The notes under the pieces were generated by a model that made no database searches, was not told where the DNA came from, and saw nothing but the letters and a program-made list of their open reading frames with translations. A stretch of DNA of 64,000 nucleotides. It comes from JBGQOJ01 sp052119585. Its GTDB lineage: Bacteria; Pseudomonadota; Alphaproteobacteria; Rhodobacterales; Rhodobacteraceae. Of this stretch, positions 1-7,076 are shown piece after piece (positions within the stretch are counted from its first letter, which is position 1; every line of letters starts with the position of its first letter). Made by a program: the position numbers and the translations under genes. The DNA lies in the NCBI RefSeq assembly GCF_052119585.1, contig NZ_JBGQOJ010000018.1:1-64000 (forward strand), in the 5' to 3' direction.

Positions 1-126
1 TGACAACCAGCCTCCATCTCACACTGGCCCAATGTCTACACCGCCGTCAGATCAGGCGCAATTTTTAGAGGTGCCCACAAGAGTATCGCGCAGCAGATCG
101 TGATCGTCAGCAATCAGAATTCTCAT
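1..126 (-). pseudogene. Decayed response regulator, N-terminal remnant (runs off left edge)
   Basis: Reading leftward from the ATG at 126, the first residues (MRILIADDHDLLRDTL) are the classic start of a LuxR-type response regulator receiver domain, including the acidic pair DD. The frame hits TGA at 52-54 after only 24 codons. Shifting by one base after the DTL codons gives a plausible continuation (PDLTAV, then TAG where a glutamine codon would fit, then TLGQCEMEAG). This suggests a frameshift plus a nonsense mutation in a receiver domain. The rest lies outside the window. That it is a relic is inferred from these few codons. It could instead be a sequencing error or a chance resemblance. 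A hybrid sensor kinase lies about 3 kb to the right. Confidence 0.5.
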
Positions 127-378
127 TAATTTCTACCTTTGCACACCCCAGAGTAGATTACCGGAGTCCAAAGGCTTGGCACAAGGTAAATCAGGCGGAC
201 AATCGCGCCGACCGACCTATCCATCCGGATATGGCGTTAACCTTAATGAAGCAACGGCGGCACCATATGCAGCGTTGCGGGCGCGGTTGCCACCAAAACC
301 TGTCCGCCCGCTCGGTTGAGGCGACAGCCGGAATGCCTCAGGTTCAGGGCAACAGATCGCCTTATCCGAGAGAGCACC

Positions 379-1782
379 ATGCAATATTCTCATCCAAACG
401 CATTCACCAAAGCCACCGCCGTTACATCACACTCCAAGGACGCACCGGCTGCGTCGGTTCCCGTCTTGCCACTGTTTGGGCTTCGTGTTGTCAATGCCAC
501 GGCAGACACCGCGATCACAGCGATGCTGACTGCGGGCAAACGTCGCGTTCATTTTCTGAACGCCCACTGCGCCAACATCATGAACAAGGACACGGCCTAT
601 GCTGCCGCGCTACAGACGGCGGATATGGTCCTGCCGGACGGCTTGGGGGTCGAGCTGGCCCTGCGGATGAAGGGCAGCCGCCTGGCGGCAAACCTTAACG
701 GTACCGATTTCGTGCCCGCGCTGATGCAGGTCGCCGGGAAAATGGGGCTGTCCGTTTACCTGTTCGGCGGTCGCCCCGGCACCGCCGAGGTCGCTGCCAA
801 CGCACTTTGGGCAAAGGCACCCGGCCTGAGAATTGCAGGCACACGGGACGGGTTCACGGGGGCCGCCGATACTGATGCTGCAATCCGTGATATCAACGCC
901 TCTGGCGCGGATATTCTGCTGGTGGCTCTGGGCGTTCCGATGCAGGATCTGTGGATCACCGAAAACGCAAACCGTCTTGCACCGCGCCTGTCTCTGGGTG
1001 TCGGGGCGCTGTTTGACTTTCTGGCGGGCAATGTGTCCCGCGCGCCCCGCGCGGTACGTGCTGCTAAGATGGAATGGATCTGGCGACTGTCGGTAGAGCC
1101 ACGCCGTATGGCGCACCGCTACCTGATCGGAAATGCAACCTTCATGGCGCGGGCCGCCCGCCACGCCCTTCAATGTGCAAGCACCGCCGACATGCTGAAG
1201 CGCGCGGTGGATATCACCGCCTCGGTCGGTGCCCTAGTTTGCCTGTCGCCCGTTTTTCTGGCGGCCATGGTGGCGATAAAGCTGGACAGCCGTGGCCCTG
1301 TCTTTTTCACGCAGACCCGGATCGGTCGCACTGGCGTGCCTTTTCCAGTCTATAAATTCCGCTCGATGCACATTGATGCAGAGGCCCGCCGCACGGCGCT
1401 TCTGGAAACATCGGATCGCACCGGTATCTGCTTCAAATCCCGCAATGACCCTCGTGTGACACGCATTGGCCGACTGCTGCGCCGTTATTCCATCGACGAA
1501 CTTCCGCAGATCCTGAACATCCTTCGCGGCGAAATGTCGGTCGTAGGACCGCGCCCCGCCTTGCCACAAGAAGTTGCCGCCTATCCCGCCCGCGCTCTTG
1601 GCCGTATGGCTGTCAAACCCGGCCTGACCGGAATTTGGCAAGTCTCTGGCCGCGCCGAAATCGGGTTTGAAAAGATGATCGATATGGATCTTGCCTATGC
1701 CCAGTCAAAATCGCTGCTGCTGGACATGATCCTGATCGCCCTGACCTTTCGCGCCGTCATCGGCGGGCGCGGCGCCTATTAA
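379..1782 (+). CDS. WecG/TagA/CpsF glycosyltransferase fused to a polyprenyl-phosphate sugar-phosphate transferase
   Basis: A 467-residue two-domain exopolysaccharide enzyme. Residues about 55-260 match the WecG/TagA/CpsF (GT26) family, with LPDGLGV at 85-91 carrying the conserved Asp-Gly. Residues about 270-467 are a bacterial sugar transferase of the WcaJ/ExoY class, with one hydrophobic segment (about 279-300), KFRSM at 326, DELPQ at 373, GPRP at 390 and PGLTGIWQVSGR at 414. In these families the second domain loads the first sugar phosphate onto undecaprenyl phosphate at the inner membrane, and the first domain adds a further sugar. The ATG at 379 was chosen because of the GAGAG just upstream. 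An ATG at 316 is in frame but adds a tail without similarity. galU follows after 36 bases, probably in the same transcript. Sugar specificity cannot be read from the sequence. Confidence 0.88.
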   Translation: MQYSHPNAFTKATAVTSHSKDAPAASVPVLPLFGLRVVNATADTAITAMLTAGKRRVHFLNAHCANIMNKDTAYAAALQTADMVLPDGLGVELALRMKGSRLAANLNGTDFVPALMQVAGKMGLSVYLFGGRPGTAEVAANALWAKAPGLRIAGTRDGFTGAADTDAAIRDINASGADILLVALGVPMQDLWITENANRLAPRLSLGVGALFDFLAGNVSRAPRAVRAAKMEWIWRLSVEPRRMAHRYLIGNATFMARAARHALQCASTADMLKRAVDITASVGALVCLSPVFLAAMVAIKLDSRGPVFFTQTRIGRTGVPFPVYKFRSMHIDAEARRTALLETSDRTGICFKSRNDPRVTRIGRLLRRYSIDELPQILNILRGEMSVVGPRPALPQEVAAYPARALGRMAVKPGLTGIWQVSGRAEIGFEKMIDMDLAYAQSKSLLLDMILIALTFRAVIGGRGAY

Positions 1783-1818
1783 TTCCGATTTTCACACATT
1801 CACCAAAGGACCTATCCA

Positions 1819-2706
1819 ATGACACGTATCCGCAAAGCAGTCTTTCCCGTCGCCGGTCTTGGCACACGCTTTCTTCCTGCCACAAAATCCGTTCCGAAAG
1901 AGATGCTGACCCTGATTGATCGCCCGTTGATCCAATACGCCGTGGATGAGGCCCGCGAAGCCGGAATCGAAGAGTTCATCTTTGTGACCGCCGCCGGAAA
2001 GACCTCGCTCGAAGATTATTTTGATACCGCAGCCGCGCTGGAGCACCGGCTGACGGCCAGTGGCAAGACGACCGCGCTTGATGCGCTGTCTGTCACGCGG
2101 ATGAACGAAGGCGCACTGACATTTGTGCGTCAGGACCAGCCACGCGGGCTTGGCCATGCCGTGCGCCTTGCCCGCCGCATGGTTGGCGACGAGCCCTTTG
2201 CGGTCATTCTGACCGATGACGTGATCATGGCCCGAAAGGGCGCGCTGAGCCAGATGATAGAGGCACACGGAAACACCGGCGGCCATATGGTTGCAACGAT
2301 GGATGTGCCGCTGGAGATGACATCATCCTACGGTGTGCTTGATGTGTTCGCAGACAAGGGCCGGATCGCACATGCGCGCGGGCTGGTCGAAAAGCCGCAT
2401 CCAACAAAGGCCCCGTCGACCCACGCGGTGATCGGTCGCTACATCCTGCAGCCGTCGATCTTTGATCGTCTGGATGAAATCGGTCTGGGTGCCGGCGGCG
2501 AAATGCAACTGACCGACGCGATAAATGCTGACGTGGGAAATGTCGGCGTCTGTGGCTACCGTTTTGACGGCGAGCGGTTCGACTGTGGGTCGATCCAGGG
2601 CTTTGTGCAGGCGACAGCCGCTTTCGCACTGGCGCGCCCCGACCTGCGTGACGCCTTTGCCGGTTACGTGGCTGACCGCACCCAGTGTTTCCGCAGCGCC
2701 GCATAA
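1819..2706 (+). CDS. galU: UTP--glucose-1-phosphate uridylyltransferase
   Basis: This 295-residue protein makes UDP-glucose from UTP and glucose 1-phosphate in the cytosol, supplying polysaccharide synthesis. It is full length for GalU. The N-terminus carries the nucleotide-binding signature (FPVAGLGTRFLPATKS at about 9-24), followed by VPKEML with the catalytic lysine. Further in are RGLGHAV and a late region with GEMQLTDAI. The ribosome site AAAGGA lies upstream of the ATG. It sits 36 bases after the glycosyltransferase fusion, so substrate supply and sugar transfer are probably co-expressed. The C-terminus is shorter than in some homologues but complete. Confidence 0.94.
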   Translation: MTRIRKAVFPVAGLGTRFLPATKSVPKEMLTLIDRPLIQYAVDEAREAGIEEFIFVTAAGKTSLEDYFDTAAALEHRLTASGKTTALDALSVTRMNEGALTFVRQDQPRGLGHAVRLARRMVGDEPFAVILTDDVIMARKGALSQMIEAHGNTGGHMVATMDVPLEMTSSYGVLDVFADKGRIAHARGLVEKPHPTKAPSTHAVIGRYILQPSIFDRLDEIGLGAGGEMQLTDAINADVGNVGVCGYRFDGERFDCGSIQGFVQATAAFALARPDLRDAFAGYVADRTQCFRSAA

Positions 2707-2797
2707 CCTACCCGAATGGATAAATCATGATCCGTTATTCCCCATGATCTATTCTGGCGAACCTGCCATGGTTGTATTGAAAAACAGGAGACTTCCG

Positions 2798-3313
2798 ATG
2801 CTGACACCCCTTTATCGTACGACTGTCGCCGCAGTTGCGTTTGCCGCCTTTATGACGTCGGCCATTGCGTCAGAACTGGGACGTCCCACCACAGACGTCC
2901 TTTTGACGGTAACGGGTGCAATTGCGGTGACAAACGCAGAAGATGCCGCGGTTTTTGACTTGCCTATGCTGGAAGCAATGCCCCCAGTAACCTTCCAGAC
3001 GACAACAATCTGGACGGAAGGTTTGCAGACATTCACAGGCGTGCCACTGAAGACTCTGATTGATACGCTTGGTGTCCAGACCGGGACGCTGCGCGCGACT
3101 GCCGTCAATGATTACACCGTCGAAATTCCGGTAGATACAGCTATCGAAGGCGGCCCGATCATTGCGTATGTTCGAAATGATGCCGCGATGTCCCTACGCG
3201 ACAAGGGACCACTTTGGATCATCTATCCATATGACGGCAACCCGGACTATCAGTCTGAAGTGGTTTATTCCCGAAGCATCTGGCAACTCGACAGGATCGA
3301 AGTGGTCAAGTAA
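2798..3313 (+). CDS. Exported SUOX/molybdopterin-fold protein without cysteine
   Basis: A 171-residue protein resembling the oxidoreductase molybdopterin-binding (sulfite-oxidase) fold. Recognisable parts are the FTGVPLKTLID segment, the DYTVEIP strand and the GPLWIIYPYD segment. The ATG at 2798 follows AGGAGA by six bases and starts a signal peptide (about residues 1-25, ending SAIAS), so the product is likely periplasmic. True molybdopterin enzymes of this fold ligate the metal with a cysteine, but this protein has no cysteine at all. It is therefore probably not a redox enzyme. The kinase gene starts 38 bases downstream, so an accessory sensory role is plausible but inferred. Confidence 0.72.
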   Translation: MLTPLYRTTVAAVAFAAFMTSAIASELGRPTTDVLLTVTGAIAVTNAEDAAVFDLPMLEAMPPVTFQTTTIWTEGLQTFTGVPLKTLIDTLGVQTGTLRATAVNDYTVEIPVDTAIEGGPIIAYVRNDAAMSLRDKGPLWIIYPYDGNPDYQSEVVYSRSIWQLDRIEVVK

Positions 3314-3351
3314 CACAACGTATAGGTGCCACTGCGGCATACGGATATGGA

Positions 3352-5934
3352 GTGACGGCTGCCGTGACCAAAAGGCTTAATCCATATCGTCTGGCCTGGT
3401 TGGCGCTGATTGCGGTCTCATCGACGTTGATCTTCATGACGTTCGGATCTTTGGTTTACGAAGTCAGCAGGAAGCTGGAACTTCTGCGCACAGCCAGTTC
3501 TGACAACGTCCAATGGACACTGTCACAGGCTGAGGTCGAGTTCCTTGAGTTCGACATGGCAATGGTCCGGGCTCTTGTGTCGGATCCGCCAGATACAGAT
3601 GCGGTGCGCGAGGCTTTTGACATTTTCTACAGCCGTATGGAAACGATAAACTCCAGCGCTTTGTACAAAGACCTGCGACAAGACCCTTCTTACGAAAATG
3701 CCTTTTCGAACCTTCTGAAATACATGCGCGCCGCACCAGCGATGATCGACGCGCCTGATTCCGCGTTGATCGCCTCACTACCCCAGCTTGCGGCACCGCT
3801 CGAGAACCTTCGGCTCGACGTCAGGCGTTTGTCGAACGGTGGACTGTTGCAGTTCGCAAGATCGGCCGACACCCAACGAAAAGGCGTGGCGGAAACTCTT
3901 TTGCGGCTCGCCGTGGCGACTGCCTTGCTGCTTGCAACGCTCACCCTTTTTACGGTATTTCTGGGCGGCCTTTACAGACAAAGCGACCGTCGACGGATCG
4001 AACAAAAAACCACCAGTGATCGCCTCGCGACCATTCTTAGTACGTCGCTGGATGCAATTGTGGTTGCGGACTCCTCCGGCTTGATTATCGACTTCAACGG
4101 CGCAGCCGAAAAGGTCTTTGGTTACCAACGCCAAAGCATCATCGGGAAAGACATCGGGGCCGTGCTCGTTCCCCAAAAACACCGCAAAGCCCATTACGAT
4201 GGAATGGCCAGATACCGAAAGACCGGCGTGAAGCATGTTGTCGGCAGCGGCCGCATACAGCTTGAGGCAATACGTGCAAACGGAGAAATCTTTCCCATCG
4301 AAATGTCCATCCAATCGGCACAATCCGCCGACGCCGAAATCTTTGTCGCCTTTATGCGGGATATTTCCCACCGCGTTGCGGCAGAGGCAGAGCTTGTCGA
4401 AACGCGCGACAAGGCACTGGCCGGTGAAAAGGCCAAGGCAGAGTTTCTTGCCGTAATGAGCCACGAAATCAGGACGCCGCTAAATGGCTTGTTGGGAAAT
4501 GTTACGCTTTTGCGTGATACCCCCTTGTCGCTAAAGCAGGTCGGCTACCTTGATAACATGGATATTTCGGGAAATGTTTTGTTGTCCCATGTAAATGATG
4601 TGCTCGACATTGCAAAATTTGAAGCCGGTAAGATGAATGCCCAAAAGGTGCCCGTCCATCTTAATCGTTTTCTGCAAGAAACGGTCGAGAGCCAACGTGG
4701 CCCCGCCCAGATTTCCAGCAATGTCCTGCGCTGGGAGTGGGTGGGCACGCCGATCATATGGTGCACGACCGATCCCGGACGTCTGCGCCAGGTGCTGCTG
4801 AATCTAGTGGGAAACGCCATCAAATTCACCCGTAACGGCCTGATTACCATTGAGGTCGAAGTGATAGATCGCTCCTGTGTCCCTCCCATTACGGAATTCC
4901 GCGTGATCGATACGGGGATCGGAATTCCCGAGGGTGATATCGAGCGTATGTTCGCGGATTTCGAAACCCGCGACTCGTCTTACGGCAGGGCGACGGGCGG
5001 AACGGGGCTGGGGCTTGGAATAGTGCGGCGCATCGCCAGTGTTCTGGACGGACAAGTCGGCGCTGAAAGCGTTGAGGGTGAGGGAAGCACATTCTGGGTG
5101 CGACTTCCACTGGCGGAATGCTCTGCCCCCATCGAGAATTCGGTGAGGCGCAACAGTGGCGCTTCGGTACGCTCGCTGCAGGTGCTGGTGGTAGAGGACA
5201 ATGCGATCAACCGGGATGTGGTCCGGGGAATGCTGACAGGTGACGGTCACAACGTTACCGAAGCCACCGATGGCCAGATGGGCGTTCATATTGCAGATCT
5301 GCGCCGATTTGACTTGATTTTGATGGATATCAGCATGCCCGTCATGGACGGCCGCGCTGCAACGCGGAAAATCAGAGAATCCAACGGACCGTCATGCAAT
5401 GCACCCATTGTGGCTCTGACGGCACATGTCATGCCGGAAGACATCACAGAGTTTCTAAGCATCGGGATCACCGATTTTCTTGCAAAACCCTTGTCCAGGC
5501 CCGACCTTCGCCGGATCATCAATGATACACGGTTCGAACCTGCGGATCGTCATCCCCAAGTCCTGCCAAAGCCAGTGACTGCAAACAGCAGAGCACCCGT
5601 TCTGGACCTTGAGGTCATCGCCTCGCTGACAGAGGCGGTCGGTGCAAGAAATGCGACAAGCCTGATGGGCCGGTTCTGTGCCGAAGCCGATGACAGGGTG
5701 GCGTGGCTATCCGACGGTGCCAGAGGCGAGACCAGCACCGCCGAGTTGACAGACGCCATTCACAAATTGACAGGAAGTGCCGGAACCTTCGGTGCATCAC
5801 AGCTGAAGCACCATCTGGCCTATCTTGAAAAACTTGGACGTCAGGATGCGCGCGATACTCTGGATAGCGCCTTACCTCAGATCCGCAAGATTTGGCTGGA
5901 AACACGTGCTGAGTTGCAGAAAGTCGCGCTATGA
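3352..5934 (+). CDS. Hybrid sensor histidine kinase (PAS-HisKA-HATPase-REC-HPt)
   Basis: An 860-residue inner-membrane phosphorelay kinase. Segments at about 12-34 and 185-207 span the membrane and enclose a roughly 150-residue helical periplasmic region. A PAS domain covers about 222-338. The HisKA domain has H371 (SHEIRTP). The ATPase domain has N488, DTGIGIP at 520 and GGTGLGLG at 549. The receiver domain has D616, phospho-acceptor D659 and K712. The C-terminal HPt has H804 (IHKLTGSAGTFG). All phosphotransfer residues are present. Translation starts at GTG 3352. It follows the exported SUOX-fold gene by 38 bases, which may supply its signal input. No intact cognate response regulator is in the window. 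The only candidate is the relic at the left edge, and that pairing is speculative. Confidence 0.93.
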   Translation: MTAAVTKRLNPYRLAWLALIAVSSTLIFMTFGSLVYEVSRKLELLRTASSDNVQWTLSQAEVEFLEFDMAMVRALVSDPPDTDAVREAFDIFYSRMETINSSALYKDLRQDPSYENAFSNLLKYMRAAPAMIDAPDSALIASLPQLAAPLENLRLDVRRLSNGGLLQFARSADTQRKGVAETLLRLAVATALLLATLTLFTVFLGGLYRQSDRRRIEQKTTSDRLATILSTSLDAIVVADSSGLIIDFNGAAEKVFGYQRQSIIGKDIGAVLVPQKHRKAHYDGMARYRKTGVKHVVGSGRIQLEAIRANGEIFPIEMSIQSAQSADAEIFVAFMRDISHRVAAEAELVETRDKALAGEKAKAEFLAVMSHEIRTPLNGLLGNVTLLRDTPLSLKQVGYLDNMDISGNVLLSHVNDVLDIAKFEAGKMNAQKVPVHLNRFLQETVESQRGPAQISSNVLRWEWVGTPIIWCTTDPGRLRQVLLNLVGNAIKFTRNGLITIEVEVIDRSCVPPITEFRVIDTGIGIPEGDIERMFADFETRDSSYGRATGGTGLGLGIVRRIASVLDGQVGAESVEGEGSTFWVRLPLAECSAPIENSVRRNSGASVRSLQVLVVEDNAINRDVVRGMLTGDGHNVTEATDGQMGVHIADLRRFDLILMDISMPVMDGRAATRKIRESNGPSCNAPIVALTAHVMPEDITEFLSIGITDFLAKPLSRPDLRRIINDTRFEPADRHPQVLPKPVTANSRAPVLDLEVIASLTEAVGARNATSLMGRFCAEADDRVAWLSDGARGETSTAELTDAIHKLTGSAGTFGASQLKHHLAYLEKLGRQDARDTLDSALPQIRKIWLETRAELQKVAL

Positions 5935-6264
5935 AGGCGTTTCAGATGCTTGATCCCATGATTTTATAGGGCGGTCCTTGCGCCGGAATGGCCATTGACC
6001 TGCTCATACTCTTCAACGAACCATACCGGCGGGATCCGCCATCATCACCGCTTGGCTTCCTGTATCGGGACGGCATCAGATGATCGATGACCGCACGGGG
6101 CCATTGCGCCTGCTTGGCCATCAATTGGATGGTGCCTCCACGTCGCAAGGCCATCAGGCTTTGAATCGGCTTTATGCGCCTACTGCAGGCCCATGATCCT
6201 CAAAAACCAACTTTTGTCGAAAAGTCGGTCTTTGAGTGTCGAACCACAACAAATAGAAAGTTAA
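5935..6264. other. Gene-poor stretch next to tRNA-Arg 3' end
   Basis: These 330 bases hold no gene I can defend. A leftward open frame of 70 codons (5942-6154) has an arginine- and proline-rich product that I do not recognise. It lacks a convincing ribosome site. It might be a worn fragment of a mobile element beside a tRNA, but nothing proves this. The sequence is less GC-rich close to the tRNA. Confidence 0.4.
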
Positions 6265-6341
<77 letters not shown>

Positions 6342-6432
6342 GCTCTTTATGGTTTTGCGCAAACCACGCAGGGATGGCAAGGCGTGATGCGCGATTGCGC
6401 CGCGAATATGCGACATTGCACACATTCGGTGC

Positions 6433-6744
6433 CTAGTGGGTCCAGACCGCGCGGCGGTTCGGCACGAAATTCTCGGAGTAGCCGCCTTTGCGGATATTGG
6501 GCTTGCGGGTGTGTGGCTCTGTGACGACCGCCTCGATCCCTTTGTCCCCGGCGTATGTCAGTGCAGCCTCTTTGCTGTCGAACGACAGTTTGACCTGCGT
6601 CTGGGTGTCGGTCGAACTGGTCCAGCCCATCAGGGGATCGACGTCGCGTGCGCTGTCCTGGGCGAATTCCAGCACCCAGCCCTTGGTCTTGGCTGTGCCA
6701 GACTGCATGGCTGTTTTGGCGGGTTGGTAAATACGCGCACGCAT
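6433..6744 (-). CDS. NDUFS4-family (ETC complex I subunit) protein
   Basis: A 103-residue protein matching the alphaproteobacterial homologue of the mitochondrial complex I accessory subunit NDUFS4. Its features are an N-terminal RARIYQPAKTAMQSG segment, GWVLEF, a central GWTSSTDTQTQVKLSFDSKEAA block and a basic C-terminus with GYSENF. It probably attaches to the peripheral arm of NADH:ubiquinone oxidoreductase on the cytoplasmic face. The ATG at 6744 is preceded by AGGAGAG, so the longer open frame upstream is not needed. It stands alone, with its tail facing the tRNA gene. Complex I genes themselves are not in the window. Confidence 0.88.
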   Translation of the reverse strand: MRARIYQPAKTAMQSGTAKTKGWVLEFAQDSARDVDPLMGWTSSTDTQTQVKLSFDSKEAALTYAGDKGIEAVVTEPHTRKPNIRKGGYSENFVPNRRAVWTH

Positions 6745-6849
6745 GGGACTCTCCTGTCGTTTGCCCATCTTATCCCGAATGTGGACCACGTGCGCAAGCG
6801 GGCAATGCGCCCGTATCGCCATGTTCTAGGTGTTTTCAGGGGGGAAGGT

Positions 6850-6898
6850 GCCAGCTGCATCGGGTACTCAAGGGGTGGAGCGAGGGGGTGCAGCTGGC
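6850..6898. repeat. Inverted repeat with 10-bp arms
   Basis: The arms GCCAGCTGCA (6850-6859) and TGCAGCTGGC (6889-6898) are perfectly complementary and enclose a 29-base purine-rich loop. It lies between two divergent genes with no T-run after it, so it is not an obvious terminator. Its role is unknown. Confidence 0.5.
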
Positions 6899-7033
6899 TG
6901 GGAGGTCCAATAGGGTAGGTTCAGGATAGAATTCATGCGGGATTTTGACAAGCAATATTCATCTTAAGGTTGTTTTATCTGCGCACCTTCTGTCTCGGGT
7001 GCCGCCCGCCAATGCCAGTCTCCCCTTGAACCA

Positions 7034-7048
7034 GAACAAAAACAGATC
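7034..7048 (+). promoter_or_regulatory. Candidate LexA (SOS) box of uvrB
   Basis: The bases GAAC-AAAAACA-GATC fit the alphaproteobacterial LexA pattern GAAC-N7-GAAC with one mismatch. They lie 28 bases before the uvrB start, where a repressor could block transcription. UvrB is a classical SOS gene, so context supports the call. Binding is inferred. Confidence 0.45.
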
Positions 7049-7076
7049 ATTTTAAGGGCTCACACAGGAATCGCTT

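Larger units (their letters stand above)
6745..7076. other. Divergent intergenic region between the NDUFS4 homologue and uvrB
   Basis: This 332-base region carries the promoters of both neighbours. It contains a long inverted repeat (6850-6898) and a LexA-like site near uvrB (7034-7048). No coding frame in it looks real. Confidence 0.5.

Noticed and set aside
127..378. Sigma-54-like TTGGCAC upstream of the glycosyltransferase fusion
   Set aside because: The downstream GC element of the -24/-12 promoter is missing at the right spacing.
5942..6154. Leftward 70-codon frame as a transposase fragment
   Set aside because: No recognised transposase motif, no inverted repeats and no ribosome site.
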